A DNA stretch of 64,000 bases from Leptolyngbya sp. FACHB-8 (GCF_014695575.1 NZ_JACJOO010000075.1:104900-168899), one strand, 5' to 3'. Shown: positions 23,836 to 33,418, counted from the stretch's first letter. Numbers and translations are program-made. Notes: generated by a model from the sequence alone, not told the origin.

Positions 23836-26496
23836 TTGCCTAGGTCTGGGTTGAGAGCAACAGAATTGAGTAGAAAGCGATGGGTTTGCTTTAGTTTGGG
23901 GATTCTAGCTGGATTCAGTTTGGCATTGCTGCCAGCTATTGCCATCTCGCCAGACTCCATCACCCCATCCGTCACCGAAGTAGTGCAATCTCACGGCTCC
24001 AGCCCAAGCCGTCAGCTTTACGAAGCAGGCCGCTACCAAGAAGCGGCGCAACAGCTAGAGGTAACCGCTGCAGATGCTGAAACGCGAGGCGATCGCCGGT
24101 CCCAAGCTATAGCTCTGCGTAACCTCTCTCTGGTTTATCAACAGCTAGGGCAATGGAAAGATGCAGAAACAGCCATCACCCAAAGTCTTGCTTTATTAAA
24201 TGCAGAACAGGCAGACCCATCCCTGGTCGCCCAGACCCTGGATGTTCAGGGACGGCTCCAGTTTTACCGGGGAGATGGTGCGGCGGCTCTTGCTACATGG
24301 GAAGCGGCAGCGGCTCTGTACGATCGCCAGGGCGACCGGGAACGGCTTCTTCAAGCTCAACTCAACCAGGCTGAAGCCTTGCAATCGCTCGGGTTCTATC
24401 AGCGGGCGATCGCCCTTCTCAGTCAACTTCAAGAAACGTCTACAGATCAGCCCGACTCACTCCAGCAGGTCGAGCGCCTGACCCGCTTGGGTAATGCCTT
24501 GCGGGTTGCCGGTGATCTCCCCGGTTCTGTCAGCGCTCTTGAGGCAAGTCTGGCTATGGCTGAGCGGTTGCAAGATGCGGAGGCGATCGCCCAATCCCAG
24601 GCCAGTTTGGGCAACACCCTTTATGCGCAGGGGAACCTGGAGAATGCTCTCCGCTCGTACGAACAGGCGACCCAGACCGCTATCCCCTATCACCAGGTTC
24701 AAGCTCGCTTAAATCAACTGCGAGTATTGGTTGAGCAGCAACAGGTGGATGCAGCGATCGCCCTCATTCCAGCTCTGCAAACCCAAATCAACGCGCTCCC
24801 CCCCGGTCGCCCCAGGATTCACACTCAAATTAACCTGGCAGATTCGTTACTAAGACTGGTAAAGCTGGGAGGCCACGTTTCTGAGAACGATATTGCTAAC
24901 TTACTCACAGCAGCGGTGCAACAAGCTCGGGAGTTGGGCGATCGCCGCGCAGAATCCTACGCTCTCGGCACTCTGGGAGCGACCTATGAGCAGGCGCGCC
25001 AGTGGAATGAGGCACAATCGATCACAGACCAAGCCCTGAGGCTGGCTCAGCAGCTCAACGTCCCGGAGCTGCGTTACCTGTGGGAATGGCAGCAAGGTCG
25101 TCTCTTCCGTCAACAACACAACCGGAAAGAAGCGATCGCGGCCTACACCAACACGATCAACACCTTACAAGCGGTGCGTCGTGACCTATCAGCGGCCAAC
25201 CCTGACGCCCAGCTCTCGTTCCGCAACAACATCGAGCCCATTCACCGGGAACTGGTCTCCCTGTTGCTGGATCGTAGTGCCAACCCCAGCCAGAAGGAGC
25301 TAGAGCAGGCCCGCTCCACCATTGAATCGTTACAACTGGCGGAGCTGGATAACTTTTTTCGGGAAGCTTGCTTGAATGCCCGCGAGGTGCAGGTGGATAG
25401 CATTGATACCCAGGCAGCGGTATTTTATCCAATTTTGTTGCGCGATCGCATGGCGGTTATCGTTGCCCTTCCCGGCCAGCCTTTGCAGTATTACGATGCC
25501 CCCGTTCCTGCCAGCACTGTAATCGAAACAAGCAATGCCTTTGCAAACCAGGCGGAAGATATTCGCAAGCCGGTCCGTCAAATTCAAGGTCTGGGCAGGC
25601 AACTTTACGATTGGCTGGTGCGCCCGGCCCTCCCGTACCTCCAAGGTAGCGAGGTGAAAACCCTGGTGTTTGTGCCCGATGGGGTGTTACGGAAAGTGCC
25701 CCTGGCCGCTTTGTATGATGGCGATCGCTACCTGATCGAAAATTACGGTGTTGCCATCGCCCCCACCCTACAACTGTTATCCGCCGAAAGCTTACCTCCT
25801 GACTCCCTAACAGCTCTGATGGGAGGGTTGAGTGAAGCTCGGTTGGGCTTCGCTCCCCTGCCCTGGGCCGAAGCAGAAGTGAATCAACTACAGGATATCG
25901 TCTCGGGCGAGGTGTTGTTTAATGACGCCTTCACCCGTGAGGAAATCGCCACCCGCATTGCCGAGATTCCGGCTCCTATTGTCCACCTGGCAACCCATGG
26001 AGAGTTCGGGGCAACCCTGGAGGAAACCTACATCCTCACCTGGAACGATCGCCTCAATGTCAATCAACTCAGCGAACTGCTGCAATCCGCTGACATCAAT
26101 CGTCGCCGCCCGATTGAACTATTGGTACTGAGTGCCTGCGGAACCGCCGTCGGGAATGATCGAGCAGCACTAGGATTGGCCGGAGTCGCCGTTCGTTCGG
26201 GAGCTCGCAGCACCATCGCCTCTCTCTGGTATGTGGAAGATCAGTCCACCTTCTACCTGATGTTGGGGCTATATGCCAACCTTTCTCAACCCGGAATCAG
26301 TCGGGCCGAAGCCCTGCGCCAGGCCCAACTTGCTCTGATTAATGGCAGAACCGAGTTTCAGTTGGGCAGTCGCGCCCGCAGCCGGGGGGCCACAGGCAGC
26401 ATTGACCTGCGGAACTATCCCAATCAGGCGGGCAATCGTAACTTGTCCCATCCCTACTACTGGAGTGCCTTCGTGCTGATTGGCAACTGGAAGTAA
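23836..26496 (+). CDS. Secreted TPR-CHAT caspase-like protein
   Basis: An 886-residue protein. A signal peptide (RKRWVCFSLGILAGFSLALL) begins near residue 14, about ten TPR-like helical repeats span ~55-480, a helical spacer follows, and a CHAT peptidase domain covers ~590-885. The caspase-type dyad is visible as His721 in HLATHGEF and Cys768 in LSACGTAVG, so it may be proteolytically active. The start is uncertain: I use TTG at 23836 because GAAGGA lies 9 nt upstream and it gives a compact signal peptide; the frame is open to a TTG at 23716. It precedes the giant exoprotein by 52 bp, so cotranscription is likely. TPRs probably bind the partner; the target is unknown. Confidence 0.85.
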   Translation: MPRSGLRATELSRKRWVCFSLGILAGFSLALLPAIAISPDSITPSVTEVVQSHGSSPSRQLYEAGRYQEAAQQLEVTAADAETRGDRRSQAIALRNLSLVYQQLGQWKDAETAITQSLALLNAEQADPSLVAQTLDVQGRLQFYRGDGAAALATWEAAAALYDRQGDRERLLQAQLNQAEALQSLGFYQRAIALLSQLQETSTDQPDSLQQVERLTRLGNALRVAGDLPGSVSALEASLAMAERLQDAEAIAQSQASLGNTLYAQGNLENALRSYEQATQTAIPYHQVQARLNQLRVLVEQQQVDAAIALIPALQTQINALPPGRPRIHTQINLADSLLRLVKLGGHVSENDIANLLTAAVQQARELGDRRAESYALGTLGATYEQARQWNEAQSITDQALRLAQQLNVPELRYLWEWQQGRLFRQQHNRKEAIAAYTNTINTLQAVRRDLSAANPDAQLSFRNNIEPIHRELVSLLLDRSANPSQKELEQARSTIESLQLAELDNFFREACLNAREVQVDSIDTQAAVFYPILLRDRMAVIVALPGQPLQYYDAPVPASTVIETSNAFANQAEDIRKPVRQIQGLGRQLYDWLVRPALPYLQGSEVKTLVFVPDGVLRKVPLAALYDGDRYLIENYGVAIAPTLQLLSAESLPPDSLTALMGGLSEARLGFAPLPWAEAEVNQLQDIVSGEVLFNDAFTREEIATRIAEIPAPIVHLATHGEFGATLEETYILTWNDRLNVNQLSELLQSADINRRRPIELLVLSACGTAVGNDRAALGLAGVAVRSGARSTIASLWYVEDQSTFYLMLGLYANLSQPGISRAEALRQAQLALINGRTEFQLGSRARSRGATGSIDLRNYPNQAGNRNLSHPYYWSAFVLIGNWK

Positions 26497-26548
26497 TTTT
26501 TTCTGCTGAACGCCGCTTTACTCTCCCCCCTTTACCCCCTGAAGCCCT

Positions 26549-29500
26549 ATGTTGCGCGCGCTAACTCCTGCCTGTATTGCAGCTTTGACGTTGACGAGTC
26601 TGGTCGGAGCGTTCGACTCTGTCGTCCCCCTAAGCATGACTCCCTCAGCTCTGGCCCAACCTGTCATACCTGACACCACCCTGGGCAATGAGTCCTCAAC
26701 CGTTATTCCTCTGCAGCCTGGAAATGTTCAGATTGGTGGTGGTGCCCAACGGGGCAGCAATCTGTTTCATAGCTTCCGCGACTTCAATGTACTGGAGGGA
26801 GGCAGTGTCTACTTCCAAAATCCTGCCGGCATTGAGAACATTCTGGGCCGGGTGACGGGAGAAGATGCTTCGCGAATCTTTGGCACATTGGGGGTGCTAG
26901 GAGATGCCAATCTATTTCTGCTCAATCCTAATGGTTTTATTTTTGGAGAAAATGCTCGTCTGGATGTGCGGGGTTCGTTCTTAGCAAGCACAGCGAATCA
27001 ATTCACGTTTGCCAACGGCAATACCTTCAGTGCCGTCAATCCTGCAGCACCACCTCTGTTGAACCTGAATATCACACCAGGGCTGCAATATGGAGCCAAT
27101 GCTACCTCCGGCGACATTGTTAATCGAGGCCGACTCTACGCACCTGGTGACTTCACCCTGGCAGCCAACAATCTCAACTTACAAGGGCAACTTTGGTCAG
27201 GGGGAAACCTGACCCTACGCGCACGCGATACCCTTCAAATTCGCGATCGCCCAGCCGCTCCATTTGTCGCCGCCGCTCAGGGGCGCATGGTGTTACAGGG
27301 CAACCAACAAGTGGATATTTTTGCCCTGGGGCACACTGACAGCGGATTTTGGGCCGGGGGAGACATTCGCTTGCGATCGGCCAATCGGGTCGGGGGCGAT
27401 GCCCACTATTACAGCGGCGGTAATTTTCGTGTTGAGCAGTTGGATGGAAGCCTGGGCACATTGTACAGTCCTTACGACCCCGTCGTCCGTTCCCTGGGGA
27501 ATGTCAGCTTTGACTCCTACATCGGCAACTCGCTACATATTCTGGCCGCAGGGAGTGTCAATGTACCGAATTTCATCCAAATTCTCAACCAGGCCGCACC
27601 GGGCGAAGCGGTGTTGATTGAACCCAATCTGCGCCTCTCCAATGGAGCCGCGTTTCCCATTAATGGTCTGACGGAACCGACGCTGGATATTCGGGCTGGA
27701 GTTGATCCCGACGTGGTTGGAATTGAAGCCAATTCAGCGCCGGGTAACTTCTTCAACCTGGCAGTGACGCCACCTCCTATCACCCGTGCCAACATCAATG
27801 TCGGCACGATTATTTTGGGCACCGTCGCCTCGGCAAATCTGCCCCCTGACTTCCTACAGGGACGTATTCTGCTGACCAATCGATACGCTCCTGATTTGAC
27901 TAATTTTGTACCCGGCAACATCCGCATTGCCGACACCCAGGTGGATTTGCCCAATAACCCCGATTTAAATGGGGCAGCCATTCGCGCTGAAACACCGGAT
28001 GGTGGCGGCTTCATTGCCATTGACTCGCGCGGTAACATCAACATTGCTGGACGCATTAACGCCAACGCAGTGCCAACCGGAACAGATGCCAATGGCAATG
28101 CGACCTATGCGGCTGACGGTGGAAATGTCACCCTGTTAGCCAACGGCAACATTACGTTTGAAGCGGGCAGTGGGCAATTTCGCACAGGGGTTAATTCGGT
28201 AGGGGCCTTGGGGGGCGACATTACCCTCCGAGCGCTGGGGAATATTACCTTACGCGGCAACAGCTTTATTGACAGTACGAGTGCCAATAGCGATCGCCCC
28301 ACCGCCTTCAACACCATCCGCATTGAATCGGTCAATGGCTCCGTACGGTTGAATCGTGCTGGCATCAGTGCCATGAACACGGGCACAGGTTTTGCTGGAG
28401 ATATTTTTGTAGACGCCCGCCGTCAGCTCGACCTGCGTAACGAAAGCCGGATTGCAGCCGATGGTAACTCCGGTCGCATTTTCCTGGGTAGCACGTCCAC
28501 TCGGTTGAATAGCGATCGCACCGCTCCCAATCGGATTCTGCTCGACAACAGCACCCTGAGCACAACGAATAGCATTATCAACGGGGCGCGCGACGCCGGA
28601 GACATCACTGTCCGAGGCCGTAACGTTTTTCTGCAGAACGAAAGCTTTTTGTCTGCCGATACATCCGGGTTTCCGGCTGGCACTGAAGCCATTGGAAACG
28701 GAGGAAATATTAATATTCTCAGCCAAAATCTCCAGCTCACAGGCGGCTCGGAGGTGCTGACACAAACTTTTGGGGCCGGTAATAGCGGCAATATTTTCGT
28801 GGGACCCATCAACCCTCTCGCTCCATCCTTTGTGCTGATCTCTGATGTGGCGCCACTGTCCTTTGAGGTTGTGGATCAGCCAGATGGAACGCAGGAGGTA
28901 GTGCCAACTGGGGGATTTTCCAGCGGTTTCTTCTCCACCACCGAAACGAGTGTGCAGGACGATGGCACCCTTGTGGTCGCGACCGGCAATGGGGGCAACA
29001 TTCGAGTGCGAGCCGGGGTTCTGCGACTTCAGAATGGAGGCGTTATCAGTGCGCGGACGCGATCGCTCGGTGACAGCCAAAACATCGATATTCGGGTGGG
29101 TCGATTGAATATCCGCAATGGTGCCCAAATTCTCTCAGCCTCGCTGTTTACAGACCCCAATGGCAACGCGGGTGACTCGGTCAGTAGTGCGGGCAACATC
29201 ATCATCCGGGCAACGGATGAGGTGTTGATCAGCGGCTATGACCGCGCCTATAACAGCCGGTTTACAAATCTCCGCAATGCCTTTAACAGCGTGACCCAAA
29301 ACCCAGTCACCGCTTTTCAACGAACTCAGCAAACCATTGATCCCATCAGCCCTTACAGCGGTTTACATGCTACAGATTTGTATGGCTTCGGGGAAGCAGG
29401 CCGCATTACGGTGATCTCGCCCACCACGACCCTGAGCAATCTAGCCAGCATTGATGCCACCACCCGAGGCAATTTGGATGGCGGGAACATTACCCTGCGT

Positions 29501-32275
29501 ACTCAAGACCTGCAGATAACGGGCGGGGCAACCATTACCTCGGCTACCACCGGAGGTTTCCGCAATCCTCAAAATAATGGCGGCACCGTCACCTATACCC
29601 CATCAACAGGGAACGCAGGAAACATTATTATTCTGCCACTGGATCCAAATCAGCCTTCGTCCATCAGCATTTTGGGGGTAGCTCCTGCGGTTTTGCCCGA
29701 TGTAGATGCGAATGGCAATCCGGTTGTTACGCCCGGTGGGTTTTCCAGTGGTTTGCTCGCTACTACCGAGCGTTTTTTCCTGGATCAAAACACCATTATC
29801 ACGACCGAAGGAGATGGCGGCAGGATTAGGCTGGGTACGGCTCAAAATCCCTTTACCAGCATCAGGTTGGAGGATGGCGCAGTCGTTGGCAGCCGTAGCC
29901 GCTCTCTAGGAGATGCCGGGGATGTGGTTGTCCATACCGGAGATTTGTCTCTGACAGGAGGTAGCCAGATGGTTTCTTCTACTTTCGGATATGGCAATGC
30001 CGGGAGTGTGCGAATTTATGCCGCAGGGCAAGTGCAGATTTCAGGAGCGGATGAACAGTTTGGGGCTCGCTCTGTGGCCGTTACCCAGGCCATTCAGGAC
30101 CAGGCGATCGCCCAGGGTATTACTCTCACTCCTGAACAGATTTTGGATAACTCCAGAGGGTTCATTACCCAAACCCAAGCATCCAGAACCGAAGGTATTG
30201 CCCCCAGTGGTATTCAGAGCCTCGCTGCGTTTGAGCAAACCGCCTCGGATCTGGATGATCCACTCAGTGGCAATATTCGGGTGGAGGCGGATGCGATCTT
30301 TTTGGGCGATCGCGCCGAAATCAACAGCGAAAGCCGTAACTCTGACCGCACCGCTTTTAGTAGCGTTACCCTATCGGCCCGAAGCGGCCCCGTTGTTCTC
30401 GACAACAGCCTGGTCAGTACCACCAACTTCGGGACGCAATATGCCGGGGATATTTTTATAGCATCCCCCACCGACATTCGGATCGAAAACCGCAGCAACA
30501 TTTTCAGCATCGGAAACTTTGGCCGCATCTTCGTTGGTAATGGCCTGATCAACCCCAATGATATTCACATCAGCGGCGGTTCCCAAATTCGCACCGATAA
30601 CCAGAACGCTGAGGGATTTGGCTTCTCAGGGGGGCAGCAGGCCGGGCGCATCTCCTTCCGTGCGAACGACGACATTGAAGTAGAGGACCGTCTGACGCAA
30701 ATATCCAGTGCCACATTTAATCAAGCCGATGCAGGGGCTATTTTCTTCCTGGCCGGGGATGATGTTGTCATTCAGGATGGTGCCACAGTCTTTACTACCG
30801 TTGAACAGGGGGCACAAGGCAGTGGCGGCCGAATTGATGTCGAAACCAATGACTTCAGCCTGCTCAACGGTTCTCAGTTACAGACTCAGGTGAATCGAAA
30901 TGCGCGAGGCAATGCCGGGGCCATTCTAATTCAGGCCCAGGATGACGTCCTAATGGATAATAGCGCTATGTTCACCAGCATTGCCCCAGGAGCCATCGGG
31001 GCAGGTGGCGTTATTGCGATTGGGGATGCGCTTTTTTCTGGAGATAATCTCGTAGGTGTTAACCCCGCTGATTCGGTAGTGCTACGCAATGGTGCTCAGT
31101 TAATTGCCAATACAGAAGGGGTAACCGAAAATTCCAATGCAGGCGATGTGCTGATTGTAGCCAATCAAATTACTCTAGATGGCGTCAATGAGCAGGGCTT
31201 TCCGAGTGCCCTTTTCAGTGGTGTTGGGCTCGGAGGGCAAGGAAGCGGAGGCGACGTTCTCCTCAGCGGTGCTATCACGCGGACAAACAATGGCTATGAC
31301 TTCCAGCCTGCGGATCGGATCACCATTTCCGATGGCGCATTAGTCACTGTTAGCAGTTATGGCTTCTCCCGAGGCCGGATTGTTGGTCTGGCGAGGAACG
31401 ATCAACAACAACAACGGGCAGGCAACATCGGCATTTCAACTCGTTTTCTCGATCTAGACAATGGCCGAGATAGCCTGAATACCGAGCGAGGCATTTATGC
31501 CGAGACTGGCGTCGGCGGTGGCGGCAACATTACCGTGAACGCTGACGGACTAGTGGTGCTGCGGGGTGCAACGCGCATCTCCACAACCGCCGGACGCTTT
31601 GTGCAGCCAGGTGACGGCGGCAACATTATCGTAAACGCGACAGAAGACGGATTTATTCTGGCAGAGCCCTATGGCAACAACGACATTACCGCAGACTCCG
31701 TCGTTCGTGAAGGAGGGCGGGTCGAGCTCACGGCCGATCAGGTATTTGGGTTGTTCTTCCGCACCCGTGAAGAACTGCTCGATGAACTCAATCCAGATAA
31801 TCCCCTGGATCCTGACCGTTTACCGACGAGCGATGTCACGGCCATTTCCCAAACGGATGCATCTCTCGATGGCGACGTGGTTTTAAATGCCGACCGAGTT
31901 GATCCCGCCCGAGGCTTGATAGAACTGCCCGCAGGCGTTGTGGATGCCACCGATCAAGTAGGCCAGGTATGCCCCCGTGGCCCCAGAGCAGCAGAACGGC
32001 TCGGTCGCTTTGTTATCACTGGGCGGGGTGGGGTTTCCTCCAGCCCCATTGGGGTTATGGATGATGCCGGCATCCTGACAGACTGGTTGGAAGATGGAAA
32101 TACTTCTCCTGTTGAGAGCTCGACCGCTCAGGAGGGCGTGACGGCTCCTACAGAGCAAATGTCACTCGTGGAGGCCGATAGTTGGGCGATCGCCCCTGGT
32201 GGCCAAATACGCCTGGTAGCCAATACCCCTCACAATCCCCCTGTAGGTGACGAGCACCAGGGTTCTTGCCTATAA
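26549..32275 (+). CDS. Two-partner-secretion exoprotein (filamentous-haemagglutinin type)
   Basis: A 1908-residue secreted protein. Signal peptide ends near residue 37 (ALAQP). An N-terminal TPS/haemagglutination-activity domain (~38-160) has the NPNGFIFGENARLDVRGSFL region recognised by a TpsB transporter. The remainder is a long right-handed beta-helix rich in GGNI, GNAGxI and ITGGA turns. Two homologous modules of about 250 residues are visible around ~755-880 and ~1030-1175 (each containing GGFSSG and RSLGD). Cys occurs near the end (VCPRGP, HQGSCL). No TpsB (ShlB/FhaC) gene is in the window, so it must be supplied from elsewhere. It probably acts as an adhesin or outer-surface matrix protein, possibly handled by the upstream CHAT protein. 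Confidence 0.87.
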   Translation: MLRALTPACIAALTLTSLVGAFDSVVPLSMTPSALAQPVIPDTTLGNESSTVIPLQPGNVQIGGGAQRGSNLFHSFRDFNVLEGGSVYFQNPAGIENILGRVTGEDASRIFGTLGVLGDANLFLLNPNGFIFGENARLDVRGSFLASTANQFTFANGNTFSAVNPAAPPLLNLNITPGLQYGANATSGDIVNRGRLYAPGDFTLAANNLNLQGQLWSGGNLTLRARDTLQIRDRPAAPFVAAAQGRMVLQGNQQVDIFALGHTDSGFWAGGDIRLRSANRVGGDAHYYSGGNFRVEQLDGSLGTLYSPYDPVVRSLGNVSFDSYIGNSLHILAAGSVNVPNFIQILNQAAPGEAVLIEPNLRLSNGAAFPINGLTEPTLDIRAGVDPDVVGIEANSAPGNFFNLAVTPPPITRANINVGTIILGTVASANLPPDFLQGRILLTNRYAPDLTNFVPGNIRIADTQVDLPNNPDLNGAAIRAETPDGGGFIAIDSRGNINIAGRINANAVPTGTDANGNATYAADGGNVTLLANGNITFEAGSGQFRTGVNSVGALGGDITLRALGNITLRGNSFIDSTSANSDRPTAFNTIRIESVNGSVRLNRAGISAMNTGTGFAGDIFVDARRQLDLRNESRIAADGNSGRIFLGSTSTRLNSDRTAPNRILLDNSTLSTTNSIINGARDAGDITVRGRNVFLQNESFLSADTSGFPAGTEAIGNGGNINILSQNLQLTGGSEVLTQTFGAGNSGNIFVGPINPLAPSFVLISDVAPLSFEVVDQPDGTQEVVPTGGFSSGFFSTTETSVQDDGTLVVATGNGGNIRVRAGVLRLQNGGVISARTRSLGDSQNIDIRVGRLNIRNGAQILSASLFTDPNGNAGDSVSSAGNIIIRATDEVLISGYDRAYNSRFTNLRNAFNSVTQNPVTAFQRTQQTIDPISPYSGLHATDLYGFGEAGRITVISPTTTLSNLASIDATTRGNLDGGNITLRTQDLQITGGATITSATTGGFRNPQNNGGTVTYTPSTGNAGNIIILPLDPNQPSSISILGVAPAVLPDVDANGNPVVTPGGFSSGLLATTERFFLDQNTIITTEGDGGRIRLGTAQNPFTSIRLEDGAVVGSRSRSLGDAGDVVVHTGDLSLTGGSQMVSSTFGYGNAGSVRIYAAGQVQISGADEQFGARSVAVTQAIQDQAIAQGITLTPEQILDNSRGFITQTQASRTEGIAPSGIQSLAAFEQTASDLDDPLSGNIRVEADAIFLGDRAEINSESRNSDRTAFSSVTLSARSGPVVLDNSLVSTTNFGTQYAGDIFIASPTDIRIENRSNIFSIGNFGRIFVGNGLINPNDIHISGGSQIRTDNQNAEGFGFSGGQQAGRISFRANDDIEVEDRLTQISSATFNQADAGAIFFLAGDDVVIQDGATVFTTVEQGAQGSGGRIDVETNDFSLLNGSQLQTQVNRNARGNAGAILIQAQDDVLMDNSAMFTSIAPGAIGAGGVIAIGDALFSGDNLVGVNPADSVVLRNGAQLIANTEGVTENSNAGDVLIVANQITLDGVNEQGFPSALFSGVGLGGQGSGGDVLLSGAITRTNNGYDFQPADRITISDGALVTVSSYGFSRGRIVGLARNDQQQQRAGNIGISTRFLDLDNGRDSLNTERGIYAETGVGGGGNITVNADGLVVLRGATRISTTAGRFVQPGDGGNIIVNATEDGFILAEPYGNNDITADSVVREGGRVELTADQVFGLFFRTREELLDELNPDNPLDPDRLPTSDVTAISQTDASLDGDVVLNADRVDPARGLIELPAGVVDATDQVGQVCPRGPRAAERLGRFVITGRGGVSSSPIGVMDDAGILTDWLEDGNTSPVESSTAQEGVTAPTEQMSLVEADSWAIAPGGQIRLVANTPHNPPVGDEHQGSCL

Positions 32276-32297
32276 AATGCCCGACCAGGAGAAACGC

Positions 32298-32332
32298 AAG
32301 AGGGAGTAGGTGTGCCGTACCCACTCCCTCTT
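32298..32332 (+). terminator. Hairpin after the exoprotein gene
   Basis: Stem AAGAGGGAGT / ACTCCCTCTT with a 15-nt loop, 22 bp after the stop. No long T-run. Confidence 0.55.
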
Positions 32333-32467
32333 ACTCAAACAAGTATTGCTCAGCGCATTTCTTGTTTTTTCTTTCCTTGACTTTTCTAGAAAACGTCCTT
32401 AAAAAGGTTGAAGCTTACGCGTAATTAGTTCATGAATAGAGAGAGTAACTGTTAAGGCTAATTTCTT

Positions 32468-32731
32468 GTGAGTCGCAAACGTCTACCCGAAACGACCGCC
32501 TATGTGCGCATTACCCATCAGTCCTGGCAGAATGGCCGGATCGAAGGCGAAGTGAGGGCTAATGATTATGAATGGCAATTTCAGTGGCGCTTTCGGCAAG
32601 GGGAACTGGTGGTAGAACCGTCTCTTGGACGTGCTCTGATTAAAGATCCCTTAGCTCGCTTTTTGGAGCGCAGCGATTACCAGTTGGAGCCCGGAGGAGA
32701 TTACTCATTTACGATTCGGGCTGATATCTAA
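32468..32731 (+). CDS. Small conserved cyanobacterial protein (possibly DUF3146)
   Basis: An 87-residue soluble basic/acidic protein, GTG start, with many aromatic residues (ITHQSW, YEWQFQWRFRQGEL) and alternating beta pattern. It resembles a small cyanobacteria-restricted family of unknown function (I think DUF3146, not verified). It stands between two repeat clusters and has no operon partner. No function can be assigned. Confidence 0.65.
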   Translation: MSRKRLPETTAYVRITHQSWQNGRIEGEVRANDYEWQFQWRFRQGELVVEPSLGRALIKDPLARFLERSDYQLEPGGDYSFTIRADI

Positions 32732-32803
32732 CATCGGCCATTCTCCTTTTTTCCTATCCCGCCCCCAGGCTGGAAATCGTAACAGATCGCACATGCTCCC
32801 TAA

Positions 32804-33011
32804 TATACCCGACCCCGGAAGCAGCAATTCTCAGTATGGGCTTCAAAGCTGAGAGTTCGTGCCCTTCGGGCACGAACTCTCAGCTTTGAAGCCCGAAAAT
32901 AGCCCGTCGAAGGCGGGCTATTTTCGGGTTGGATTTCAAAATGAGAATTGCTGCCCCGGAAGTCCTATTTTTGTGCGTTTCGTTTACAAAAATAGGGCTT
33001 CCGGGGTCGGG
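32804..33011. repeat. Host palindrome interrupted by the 133-bp element
   Basis: Left arm ATACCCGACCCCGGAAG is split from its partner by 32822-32954 plus one 8-bp repeat. After the insertion the arm resumes (CCCGGAAGTCCTATTTTTGTGC) and pairs with CAAAAATAGGGCTTCCGGGG ending TCGGGT. Without the insert it would be a ~68-bp hairpin. Confidence 0.8.
32822..32954. mobile_element. 133-bp double-hairpin MITE-like element, copy A
   Basis: Ends CAGCAATTCTCA / TGAGAATTGCTG are inverted repeats. Inside are hairpin 1 (32840-32892, tip GTGCCC-TTC-GGGCAC) and hairpin 2 (~32893-32928, arm CCCGAAAATAGCCCG). It is flanked by the exact 8-bp repeat CCCGGAAG (32814-32821 and 32955-32962). Same orientation as copy B, opposite to copy C. 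Noncoding. Confidence 0.9.
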
Positions 33012-33139
33012 TGCAAGAACGATGTTTTCACAGACAAAATGATCCGGTTTTAAGTAGATTTCAATAGCTAAAGGATATAGCCATTGTCTAGCTCCCTAAG
33101 AGTATTCCTCAGGATACTCTCAGGGGGTTTCCCTTACGT

Positions 33140-33194
33140 GCTGAAATCCTGGTGATAGGGATATTCATGGTATCCCTATCACCAGGATTTCAGC
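33140..33194. repeat. 55-bp palindrome
   Basis: Arms GCTGAAATCCTGGTGATAGG + GATA and complement are perfect around a short AT loop. Confidence 0.8.
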
Positions 33195-33235
33195 CTGTAG
33201 ACGCGGGATAACTAGGACTGCATAGCGGAAATCAA

Positions 33236-33282
33236 CCTATGTTTGGTAGTGGGGTGCAAAGCATCTCACCACTAAACATAGG
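33236..33282. repeat. Uninterrupted CCTATGTTT palindrome (empty-site counterpart of 4803-4978)
   Basis: Arms CCTATGTTT...GGGGTGC and GCATCTCACC...AAACATAGG around AAA. Flanks match those of 4803-4978, where the 122-bp element interrupts the right arm. Confidence 0.8.
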
Positions 33283-33318
33283 CAAACTTAAGATACCAAG
33301 TACTCGTACTTTGCCCAG

Positions 33319-33412
33319 AAATTTTTGAGGGGTCTACGACCCATCAAAAATTCCTTAAATTTAATTATTAAGTGTGGGCTTACCCCACACTTAATAATCG
33401 ACAGACCACTAG
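33319..33412. repeat. Double-hairpin repeat ending GACAGACCACTAG, copy 1
   Basis: Hairpin 1 has arms AATTTTTGAGGGGTC and GACCCATCAAAAATT; hairpin 2 has arms ATTATTAAGTGTGGG and CCCACACTTAATAAT. The same layout recurs at 35419-35530 with different arm bases that still pair. It ends directly before the 3' end of gvpG. Confidence 0.75.
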
Positions 33413-33418
33413 GACAAA

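Larger units (their letters stand above)
32732..33418. other. Palindrome cluster region
   Basis: No gene. In order it contains a host palindrome split by the 133-bp element (32804-33011), hairpins at ~33087-33115 and 33140-33194, the uninterrupted 33236-33282 repeat, and a double hairpin at 33319-33412. Almost the entire spacer is inverted-repeat sequence. Confidence 0.7.

Noticed and set aside
32732..33418. CRISPR array
   Set aside because: The repeats here are palindromes of different families without regular spacing or equal spacers.
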